NCBI GenBank assembly: GCA_034008185.1
Contig: CM067089.1
Span: 20,844,213 to 20,908,212, forward strand
DNA length: 64,000 bases
Direction: 5' to 3'
DNA from: Gorsachius magnificus
Taxonomy: Eukaryota; Chordata; Aves; Pelecaniformes; Ardeidae
Shown here: positions 26,801 through 38,800 of the stretch, piece after piece
Position numbering within the stretch: the first letter of the stretch is position 1
Layout: each line of letters starts with the position of its first letter
Notes under the pieces: model-generated
Databases searched by the model: none
Seen by the model: the letters and a program-made list of their open reading frames with translations, nothing else
Told to the model about the DNA's origin: nothing
Translations under genes and position numbers: made by a program

Positions 26801-29800
26801 AAATGGTCCAGTTTGCTGTGGGAAGTGTCAGTGAGGTAGGTACTACTCTCATACTCTATTTGTCTCCTTTTCTTTGGTGAGAGAGATGAGCAGCAACATG
26901 GGATACAGGTGAGCAGTTGCTTGTATGAATTAAGGAAATGAGATTTGGTTCTAGACTTCTAAGCAGGAAATTGAGTGGGCATGTGTACAAGCAAATGAGG
27001 CAATGAAGCCATCTCTCACACCACTCTTACATTCCTGGGAAATGATAGAAAGCCAGCTTTTGCACTTACAGTATCTTAATTTCTATGGTTAATACTGAAG
27101 CAATCACAACCTTTACAGAGACTTCATATTGGCCAGAGAAATGGACTTTACACAAGAGAAAAGATTTCCCCATTGCCACTCTGGTTTCAGACTTTCTTTA
27201 TGAAATTCAAAGAAATCACATTTACATCATATTGAGAATTTCATTCATCATCCTTGAGTGGAACTGAACATTTGCCATGCAATTAAGCCTGACCACGTGA
27301 TGTCTTTAATAAGTGAGCACCTGAGCCTTCTTCAAGATTTGAAGTATCAACAAACATTTTTTGTTGACAAGCTGAATGGAACAGGAAGAAAACACACTGC
27401 AAATATTTTTTTTTCTGTTTTCAGCTAGTATTCATTAACATTCTGAGATGACCTTTTCCCTTGCACTCTCTATTGCTATATTTCCCACTGTAACAGAGGG
27501 TGTCCCCTCTTAAACACAGCTAGCATGAGAGCATGAGGCTGTCAAAACTCAATCCTGCTTTGTGCTAATCTGAGAAGGTGAAGTTGCTTATACCAAGCAA
27601 ATCAGCAGCCTCTGAGAAGCAGAGGGCAAGGATCACTTCAGTATGAGAGTCTGAAGTCCACATATCATATGACATTGACTTGCAGTACTACTGCCTTCTA
27701 GGTAGAGCGGGTAGTCACCGAAGACAGCACGGCCTCTCAGCTTAACAGAAGTCATGTGATAAGGAAAAGACTGCATGAGAAAATATCGGACACCTCACCA
27801 CTGTCCTCCCAGATGAATTTTCACCAAGGTAAAGAAAAACTTATAATCTGAACTGTCTAATAAGGATACAGCCAGCCTTTTCTGAGTCTTTCCCAAGCTA
27901 GGTGAACTGTTGAATTTCATGCTGTAGTGATTACACATAGTGTTGGATAGGATATTCATTGCTTTACATATAAATGGCTTCATAATGGAAAGACTCTGAG
28001 GCAAGTCAGCAAGGTTTCTGTTCCTTATTTCCTCAAAGGACAGTAGTCTGAAGGCTGTGAAGCAATGATAACAAAACAGCTTGCACAGATTCAACTCTTA
28101 AAGCATTTTGCATAAAACCTGTGCATACAAAAAAAACCTACTTTCAAAACAGCTTTTGTACTTTGTATACTCCAGTGTATTTTTGAAGGTAAAGAGTGGG
28201 ATTCTGTGAAGCTATCCTGTTGCCATTAAGGAATATATATTCATCCTTCCTATTTGATTACTCAAGCAAAGATTTGTGGTTTCTTTTTGATTTTAGTTCT
28301 GTTTTTCTATTCAAAAGATGCTTTATAAACTCACACATGGATTGCTGGAGTGATTTCAAGACACAAGGCCAAGTCCTGCTCACTATATAAATAAACCAGC
28401 ATATACTATCTTCATACTTCATTTGACTACGATCAAGATTTTATTATCCCTCAGAATAATTCTCTAACTGTAACTAAATGTGGCCTTCAGGTTCAGGTAG
28501 TTCTTTTTTCTAGCCTCTATATTGTACTGTTCACTTCAACAGAAATCTTTGATTTGGGGACAAGGCAAAGGTTCACCCAAGCTATGCAGGCTTGTTTTGG
28601 ATATGCTCAACATTAGGCACATGAACGATCCAATTCATATTCAGCAAATCCCATGTATGTTCCATTAATTTCAGCTAGAATTAAACACACACTTAAATAC
28701 CTGTGGAACTTTTCTATTAGGTATTATTGGTCATAACAAAAGGAGATTCTTTTGAAAACATACAGACAAACCACCCCGCAAATCATATTGGCTCGCTCAC
28801 TCATTCAGAAATGAGTGAGCTTATAGATTCACACTCACATAAGCTGGTGAAAACTCTGCTGCTGCCAAACGGGATGGTCCCATCTTCTAACCCCCTATTA
28901 GCCACAGATTCCTGCCATTTCCATTCTACTTGTTCTAGTGATTATGTGTCTCTGATGTTTGCTAGGGATTCAGGTCACTGAGTGGCTTACACTTCCTGAA
29001 GGACTTCAATGAATCAGGATGTTGATTACACTGAGAGCATGTAAGCCACACTTTTCAAGGCAGCATTCCATTTCTTTCTTTTTTTTTAATTAATCTTTTT
29101 TTTTTAATTAATTAATCTCTTCAGAGATTCTGGAAAAGGACAAGAGACAATGCAACCAAAGTAAAGCTAGAGTGCAACAGAAATACGTACTTCCTAATGC
29201 CTTAGGCTGACCCCTTCATGGAATTTCTGCAGCTAACTCTGGCAGTGGATTGTGTCTGGGCACTGTCCATCCAGCAGGCAGAAAGAATACTTTAGAGCTG
29301 AAGATTCTGGGCCTCAGAATATAAGGAAGGAGAACTTTGCGTGTTATCTGTGCAACCTTTCAGTTAAACATGCAGAATAGAATTAATATAATAGCTTTAT
29401 TTTATTTGGAATGGTTGAGGAGAACTACGAGAACTATTTTGGGTCAGAATAAGATTATGAACGTAATAGAATGAAGTTACCAAGCTTTCCTCGGTCCTTA
29501 AGGAATTGAAATCAGGATTAGAATACAAACAGACATGGACTATATAAAAATTAGTCAAGCCAAATGTTATTTACGTTATCATGCAGATACAATGATTTAC
29601 AATTAAAGTATGTGATTCATCATATTTCCTTTCTGTTTCCAGACAAAGGGCCCAGATTAATGAATTATAGTTGGTCAACAGAAGATTACAGACAACTCTC
29701 TATGGACTACAGTGACTCTAATAGTATTTCTGAAAGTACGTCTTTGATACTGTCAAACCGAGGACACAGGAGAGGTAAGATTTTCCTGAACTATTTTGTT

Positions 29801-32800
29801 TCTTTTTTCTGTACTCATCTCTTTTGTCCCAGGAAATGTGAGATCACCCATGTATGGTCAGGTGATAGGTACTCCCATGTACTTGGGGTTACGTGACTAG
29901 GGAGGGGTATTTGTGCTAAGCTGCAGAGAAGAAAGATCCTTTTATACTGGGTTCCTTTTTACATGTGTCCTACTGTAAAGCTATATATACCCTGGTTACC
30001 TTGCAGCTACATCACCTCTTTCTTGCTTTATGCCCCCTTTGCCAGGTGAAGCTGTGCAGCAGCTCACAGACAACATGTTTCTAGCACATGGGGTCTTGAA
30101 AGAGATGAGAAACGGTGGAGCTACCCCACAAATGCATATGATGGGCAATGTCAAGATGGCAGCACTGAAATCAGTTGAATCTATGAATAATACCTAAGAC
30201 TTGAATGGTGGGAATTAATGCTTCTTCAAGCCCATTCAAAAATAAAGGGACTAATTCTGAAATCTAGAGGAAAAAACCAACCAAACAACCTTTTTTTTCC
30301 TTTCCATTTTTGTCCTAAAGCCATTGGGTATTTCCTGCTCAGTGTGTTGCTTTCACTGTGCTAAATGCCAGGTTGCAATGCTGCTCTTCAGATTTACTTT
30401 GTCCAGAGAGATCAGAGTTGGAATTTTAGCTCCACTTTCAATCCTTTTATGGCAGGAACAGCATGAAAGACACTGTTAGGGAGAGGATCCATTCAGAGAA
30501 GACCCTGTAGTAGACGTTATTCAGGGTCCTTCCCAAGCTACTTAAACCACAGTGTAGGGGAATACTATGAAGGAAAGAAGGGAACTCAGAAGGAAGGGAA
30601 GTACTGCTATGCCTGTGTATCTTCATGTTTAAACTGAATCTGAGCTAGTGACACCTAGACAGGATGTTCACGCTGCCCAATGTCATCAGCGTCTCCTGAA
30701 AAACCAAGCTTACCATGTTAGCTCCACATTCTCAGACTCCTGCCCATTTCTATTCTCCATTTCACAGTTACCCACCCTCCCATCTGCTTTCAATCTTTTT
30801 TCTGTCCTGCCTGGGGCACTTCTGCTGAGCTTTCAGACCCAGAGGTGGACGTTTGCTTCTGTACTTCAGAGTTACTTCCTCCCTCTATGTGCCTCCATGA
30901 AAAATGAAGAACTAGGTTCTGCTGCAGCAGGGATTCAAATGTGTTCTGTGTGGTTTTTTATCCCAGAAATTTCTTCCGTAAGGCAATAACCCTAGCATCC
31001 ACTACATCAGTTACAATGCAACAAGGTATGCACACCAACTGGTTAGTTCATTGATGCCATAAATAACAGAAAGCTGCTGCGTAGTCCTTGCTTTTTCTCA
31101 CTGGGGAGCGTTAATTTGGGTTTATGATATCCAGCTACTGATTGTCGTGAAATTCATAGGAAGATATTACCCATGCTCTTCCAAATATGAAAGGTTTAAA
31201 ATTTACTAGGCAAAAATGAAAGGCATAGAGCATGATCTCAAGGGACTAATCTCCCTAGGAAAGGTGGCAAAAAAACCTGGGTGCACACTGCATTATCACA
31301 AGTCTGCCATTCACAGAGAGAAAGTGAATACATCCTAGGAAAAAAAAAAAAAAAGTAATAGCCTCTCATCCCCAAGGATGAAGAAGGTGAGGTTACTCAT
31401 ACAACGGCTGTTGATACTCTCCTCCTGAAAGGAACTGCTTTTCTGAAGCTCCAGAATTGCAATCAAAATCAGCAGCAATAAAAACCTGAGATTGTAGCTG
31501 TTCCCTATGGAATGCATAGGTGTCAGTCACATAGCTGGTGGCACACAGTGAAGGTGAACTCAGAAGCCTGTTTTGTACGTCCTTTTTTAAAAAATCTTGG
31601 TCATAAACTTGACAAAGGCTCATTCCAGTGAATTTGTGCATGTCTCAGTCCCCACTGAAACATTGGTAGGTGTTCTTACTCAGGATGTTCTAAGACAAAA
31701 CTCTAAAAATACAGGAGAAAACACAGAATGTGAGAGCTTGTTTGCCACAGACATTCTTTCATGAGATAATGTATTAGAAAAATGCATTATTCTCTGAAAA
31801 GAAATATTACCATCTAGTAGAGCACCATTATCAAGGGAGATCAAAATCTCTGTCCAGACTACACTTTAGAAACTCATTTAACATATAATAAATTAATGAT
31901 AGAATCATAGAATAGAATCACCTTGGTTGGAAAAGACCTTTAAGATCATCGAGTCCAACCGTTAACCTAGCACTGCCATCCCACCACTAAACCATGTCCC
32001 TAAGCACCTCATCTATCCTTCTTTTAAATACCTCCAGGGATGAGGACTCCACCACCTCCCTGGGCAGCCCATTCCAGAGCCTGACAACCCTCTCGGTGAA
32101 GAAGTTTTTCCTAATGTCTAGCCTAAACCTGCCCTGGCGCAGCTTCAAGCCATTCCCCCTCGTGCTATTGTCTGTTACCAGGGTGAAGAGGCCGACCCCC
32201 ACCTCACTACAGCCTCCTTTCAGGCAGTTGTAGAGGGCGATCAGGTCTCCCCTCAGCCTCCTCTTCTCCAGACTAAACAACCCCAGTTCCCTCAGCCGCT
32301 CCTCGTATGACTTGTGTTCCAGACCCCTCACCAGCTTGGTTGCTCTCCTCTGGACCTGTTCCAGCAAGGCAACATCTTTCTTGTAGTGAGGGGCCCAAAA
32401 CTGAACACAGTATTCGAGGTGCGGCCTCACCAGCACCGAGTACAGGGGCACGATCACTTCCCTACTCCTGCTGGCCACACTATTCCTGATACAGGCCAGG
32501 ATGCCATTGGCCTTCTTGGCCACCTGGGCACCCTGCTGGCTCATATTCAGCCAGCTGTCAACCAGCACCCCCAGGTCTTTTTCCACCAGGCAGCTTTCCA
32601 GCCACTCTTCCCCAAGCCTGTAGCGCTGCATGGGGTTGTTGTGACCAAAGTGCAGGACCCGGCACTTGGCCTTGTTGAACCTCATACAATTGGCCTCGGC
32701 CCAAAATGATCTACAGTATCAACTTCTTTGAGGGCCATGCATTACTTAAACATCAGGAACGTGTTGGATTTGGGATCAAAGCACAGCAGTTTGGCCACTG

Positions 32801-35800
32801 AAATTAGCCAACTTGTCCCACTGCCATAACAGCTGAGACAGAAAAACAAAGGGGAATTTTATGTGCTTGTCAAAGTATATTTACACAATTATGTGAAACC
32901 TATAGTGTAAGTAGAGAATTTTGTAAGGCTTTCTCATTACAAAGCATGTAGTTTCAAAACACAGGACTGAATCTTAACTTTTGTAACTAGCTCTGAGCAT
33001 TTGGCTTATCTCAAATCTGCAATTTTGTCACTACCATCTGCAGCTTGAAAAAAAAGTTTATTCATATTTTAGCAATATGACTGTAGATTTTCTAGCTTTT
33101 AAACTTGCAGTTGGTGTTTGGTACACTAGAATTCAACTTCATGTTTTCATGTTGAATTCAGAGTGAGGTCTCAGAGTGTAGTTCATGGGTATTTTATCTG
33201 GAGAAAAAGCTGACCTAAAGGATTGCTTCCACATAGCTCATCTTATCACCTCTATCATTCTGCCTATGTAATAGTTTGATATGTAATTCTTCAAATAAGA
33301 TCAATGAAATGATCCAAGAGAAGAAAAATTTAACCTTCCCACCCTTCCCTTAAGGATTTAAAACATATCTGCTGCTAGAAGAAATGTTCATGGAACTACC
33401 ACTTGCATAACCCTTTCTGGTTCTACCTCTAAATTTCAGCCTTCATGTATTTGGACAAAGCAACGCCTATCCTTTCTGTAGCAGCTGAAGGTGAAAAATC
33501 CTACAAATCTTGTTTGCTAATGACTCACAAACCATCTTATATTCCCACCAGATTTTTATGATGTAAAAACATTCACAATATATTTAATGTAGCAAATAAC
33601 CAGTGGAACATTTGCAAACAGGTTTCATTTCAGTGATTTTATATTCTATTCTGATTAGACCAGAGAAGTTTCATGGCTTTTTTCCCCCCTATTTTATGCC
33701 TGGAAGTAGAAGAACAAAGAATACTAGGGGTAATTCTGAAGAGCAAAAGCTTTTTCACAAATTACCCCCATACATATGGAAATGACAGCCATTGTACCTA
33801 CACAGCTATTTTCCAAATTACATTCACATGAAGGGTTATGAAGAGGAAGTAACAGTAACTACAGAACTGGGAATACTGCTGGTGTAATATTCACTTGGCC
33901 TTATCAAATAGCCATTTCATCATGCCCAAGCAAGGACACAACAGAGGAAGTAGCCAGTCTGAATCTCCTCCTTGTTGTAATTGTCCCCAGATCCGATGAT
34001 GAGTGCTGCTACAATTGCTTCAATTGTGAAATTTCCTTTCTTCTTTTCAGGGAGAGTACCACAGACGCACAGGTCATGGGACCCCACCCTGAGTGGGTCA
34101 AGGACACAAAGTAGCTACAAGCTCTTCATAAACAGGTAATCAAAACTCATATTCCTAAAAGATGGAAGCTGTTCTATTACCAAGTGAAGCAGACAACTAG
34201 TGTGGCAATGTCATTATCAGAAAATGCCTGGATTGCCATCTGAATCTGTTTTGATAACAGATACTATTTATGTAGAATTAAAGTGCACCTAGGCTCGGTT
34301 TGGCTCCAAGCGAAACAGTTGAAATGCTCCAGTGAAATGGAGCTTGGGCCCTGAACAATCCATACAAAACAAGCCCACTGAAGCTTCCCACCGTTACTCT
34401 TGACCACTGTGTCCTGCCAGATGCCACTGGCCTCCCCGAACAGCTGCCCTCAGCGTGTCTCTGCCAGAATCAGGCAGGTACACAGCAATAGCTCGCTGTG
34501 ACTGAAACAACAGGGAAGCAGCTCCACAGAGAGCGTGGAAGGGAAAAACCTGTTGAAAAGGTATGAACTGTCATTAATTTAACTGGCAAGGCATTCTTGC
34601 AGAGTCCGTGTTTGTCTACACTTTGGATCTGGTCTTGCCTTGCCGTCATGTTAGCAGAGGCCTGATGTGTTCTGGAGTGGTGATGACAGACCATGTATAC
34701 AATCCATCACTTTCAGTGGATTATTTGCATTTCCATCTCAGTTCTTAGACTGATTTGTCTCACTTGTGTCGACCATATCCAGCCCCGTGCCGCCACTTTA
34801 CTGAAGAGTTACAAGTAACCCAGGGACACAAGCAGCAAAGACCTCTGCTCTGTCATGAGGATTAACCTCATTTCAGCCATGGGATGTGCAGCGGCCCTGT
34901 ACATAGACAAGGAAAGCTGAGAAAGGAACTCTGAGAACTGTACAAGTGATACTAACTCCTTTTCAAAAGCCAGGGAAACACGACTGCTGCCAAACAAGAG
35001 TTTTCTAGACTGGGTGTTAGCACAGGGCAGCTGTAATCATGGCTGTTTCCAAAAGAAGAAGAGATGTAAGTACTGTTAGCCTCTAGGCACCACAAAGACC
35101 AGAAACCCGTAGTTAAGCACCATGTAATCCCTACAGACATCCCATTTAAATTGAGTTCTTGACCCAGTTAAACAGGAGTTTCTTCTTTTAACCATGACAT
35201 GAGTAATTCAGGCCCACAGGAAATGCTCCACTTAGATCAACTCCCTATTAAATGTATCCCAAGTAAACAGTTTGAACTTCCTGATAAACCAGCCACGATA
35301 ATCTCAGCGCTGTGAAATACCCCAGCACACCTCTAAATCTGCAATAAGAAAGAACTACAAGCAGGTTGCAGGATAGTGGCAGCTTTTGTGAAGAAAGAAC
35401 TCTCTATCTACCCATCTTAACTACACACACATACATCTATATTTGTGTATACAGACATCTATGTATGCATCACACCTGGCAATGGTATCAGCAACAGAAG
35501 ATTTATTTACTCCGTATTTTTGAGCAATTGCCATGCCTCTGACTACCGACCTGGGTATCATCTGGATATCCTTGATCTAAAATCATGCTGCTAAGAAAAT
35601 GTTCCCCTCCTCTGCTGAAAGATGAACTCTTTTCTGCAAATTTCCAGCAAGCTGTTTCCTATAGAACTTCAGGTGCTGTAAACCCCACTTTTGGTTTTAA
35701 GCCTCTGCAACTGAATTTCTGTCAAGGTCACCATCCTATTGAGAGTACCATGACAACAGTGGAGTTGAAATAATTAGTTTGGAAACCACCAGTTTCCTAT

Positions 35801-38800
35801 ATAGAAGGACAACCAACACAAAACTTAGTGATGGCTTTACTATCTATAAAGCTTACTAATATCATCATGCTCACTTCTTTAAGCAGTCCAACTGACATAA
35901 TTTACATCTCTTAAAGTTAAGCTTGTAAGTGTATGCAGGACTATGGCCTAGATATAGAGCTGTCAAGCCTGGTATCTCTCACCTCACAGGACTAATAACA
36001 GGAAGTGTTTTCCACAGGAAACACAGCAGCTTGGGTTTTGAGCTGATAGTATTTTCATACCCACAAAAGTCACTTCAGGTCATTTTTAGGCATACTTCTT
36101 GGTTAAATATTGATATTTATGAGGTTGCATTGATAGAAACAAGAATATCTAGATATCTTTATAGAAAGAGGAATGCAAACTAGGATAGGATAGAATAGAA
36201 TAGAATAGAACAGAACAGAAAAGAACAGAGTAGTTCCTTTGGAAGAGACCTTCAACAATCACCTACCCAACTTCTTTACTACTTTAGGCCTGACCAAAAT
36301 TTAAGTCATGTTATTAAGGTCATTGTCCAAATGTCTTTTAAACTCTGACAGGCATGGGGCATTGACCACCTCTCTAGGAAGCCTGTTCCAGTGTTTGGCC
36401 AAGTTCTCGGTAAAGAAATGCTTATCCCAATATCAAGTCTGAACCTCCACTGACACAGTTTTGAACCATTCCCATGTGTCCTATCAGTCGATACCAGGGA
36501 GAAGAGATCAGCAACTACTCCAGCAACTTTGTTAAAAACTTTTTGAAAATCCCTGAGTAATTCCTTGAAGCAATTCTGCAACATGCAAAAGAAAAGGAAA
36601 AAACTTTTTTTGGGATAACAAAAAAGCTTCCATGTGACTTTGGTATTTGTTAGAAAAGTAATTAACAAAAATCCAACTAAAAATACCCCTTTCCTTCTAT
36701 ACCACATAATGATTCTTTCCTCACTGATAAGAGTATATATTATATTTTAGGTTTATTCTAAGCATACATGTGTCTGCTCGTGTGGAAAACACCATTACTT
36801 TATGGGTTAAAAGTACAGTATAAAGACAGCTTTCTGATCTGAGATTTCACACATCTTTCTTTTAATTAAATTGAAAATTCCCTCAGTTCCATAAGACATT
36901 AATTTATTCTAATGAATTAGCATTCACATAATTTAGTTCCCATTCCTGGAAAATTCTGAATAATGTAACAACAAATGTTATGGATTTCTGAAACTCTTTT
37001 TGCTTCAGAAAATAAAAAATAAGGAGTTTACTTCATTCTGTAGAATTCCCAGAAAGGCATGGGGCTAAATTCTTTGCCTGTTGGCTTCACCAGCCTTAAA
37101 CCAGCTAGATCTGGCTCACCAAATGAGAAAAAATTGAATTAAAGCATGGTTTAGATTTATTTATAAAGGGCATCAGTAATATTACCCCTGTTAAATTATT
37201 TTTCTTTTCCTGTAAAGAAACATTTAACAACTTATAACTGACATTGCCTGGGATTTCATAATATTCTGTCAGTCAAGTACCTTACGCTCTTTGTTCTCAA
37301 GTCCGTGTTGTTTTGTTTGCATGCTGTAAATATTGCTCACTATGACATCTCCTTTGAAGGTCAGTCAGTGCTGTAGAAGAAATCCCTGGTGGGACTCAGA
37401 AGAACAGCAGACAGAACCTGCTAAGTTTAGGTTCCACCTTCTCTGTCTCTACAAAGGACTACACAGCAGCTGCTGCACCACAGAAATGTTTGTTCCACAG
37501 GAAGGAAAAGGTGACTAATAAAAACCATATAAGCTGATTTCTAAATGTAAATATCACTAAAAAGAAACCTCTCATCCAGTTGTCATTTACCAGTGACGTA
37601 CATATTAGCTACTGAGTCATCTTACTAGATGAGTATTCTAAATTGACAGACTCCAAATTAGGCATGATCCGGTTGTGATAACACATAACTGAAGGCAGTG
37701 AAAGCTCTTGTCCATAGAGACTAAGAAAAAGGTATAGTCGAACTGTCTCTGCCCTACCTGTGTGATTTCTGCAAGCATCAAACACCGTATGGACTGTTTT
37801 CATCAACCACTTTGACAGGAGCTTCAGAACATCAAAAACATTTATAGAGAGACTGAACCTAGACCCTTACTGGTCAACGGTGCTTAAAGGACTTAAATTT
37901 TTTTTACAGTGTATGTCTGGACAGGAAGCAGTGAGTGTGCCAAAGCAATTGTTCACCGAAGGATCTAGTTCTAGTTGTTGGTTTGTTGTAGGGCTCTGCC
38001 AGATGGGAAGGATATTGTTTCTTTGGCAGTTGGATCACAAAAATCCAGAAATAACTGAATCACAGAAAACTCCATGCTGCTGCTGCCCATGGAGTTTTCT
38101 GTTGTGGAAGTAGAAAGGACAGGCTTCAGGTTGGTAATTCCTTTCACCTGTGCCCAGTTCACAAGCTCAAGACTGACCAGTGGCATAACTATGATCATGA
38201 CTTTCAGTTAGATACTTTGGGAAATTATCTTTTTATACATAAATTTAGTTTTCAATTCTGTTAATATGATTTTTGCTGGGAAAATAATTAATTTCCTCAG
38301 AAGTCGTCCAGCAACTGTTACAACAAAGTGCTAGTCTCTTTTCATATGTGATACAAAACTGCACTGTCTGTTGGCAGGACAATATTAGTTTTATGAAACA
38401 AACCGTAAATTTTCTCAAAAAAATATCTAAATGGGTCAAGCAACTAAGTCACGGAGAATGGTTGGAAGGATCCACATCTTGCCACTTGCATACATTTAGT
38501 TATTTCTGCCTGCTTCAAGGATCTAAGAGCATAGATGAACCTGAAAAAACCCCCAATATGCAAAATTGCTTGAGGTGGATGCTCAGCAAGAAAAAAAGCA
38601 TCTTGTGCCGTTAAAGTTTGTTGAAGTTAAAGCAAAAGAATACAATGTCTGCTAATAAGAAATATCAGTCAGCCTTCATTACAGGGAAGAAAACAGCTCT
38701 GTATTTCAGTCTGGTTCCCTATGGAAGCTAGGCTTATGAAATCACAGTGGTGTGTGCGTGTCTGTGACTGTCCTCATAGTAACTTGGGAATCAAATGGGA

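Larger units (their letters stand above)
29775..34050 (+). other. intron 6, holds an antisense CR1
   Basis: 4.3 kb intron. It contains the antisense CR1 at 31899-32703, a poly-A run at 31340-31354 and a bulged hairpin at 33129-33159. The open frame at 30648-30989 lacks domains and splice context. Confidence 0.82.

Noticed and set aside
26323..26880. 185-codon frame as a separate single-exon gene
   Set aside because: Its right part is FRMPD2 exon 4, ending in a proper donor; the left part is considered as an exon extension instead.
30648..30989. 113-codon frame in intron 6
   Set aside because: No recognisable domain and no paired splice sites.
36306..36707. 133-codon minus-strand frame
   Set aside because: Partly diverged CR1 ORF2, partly intron; not a gene.
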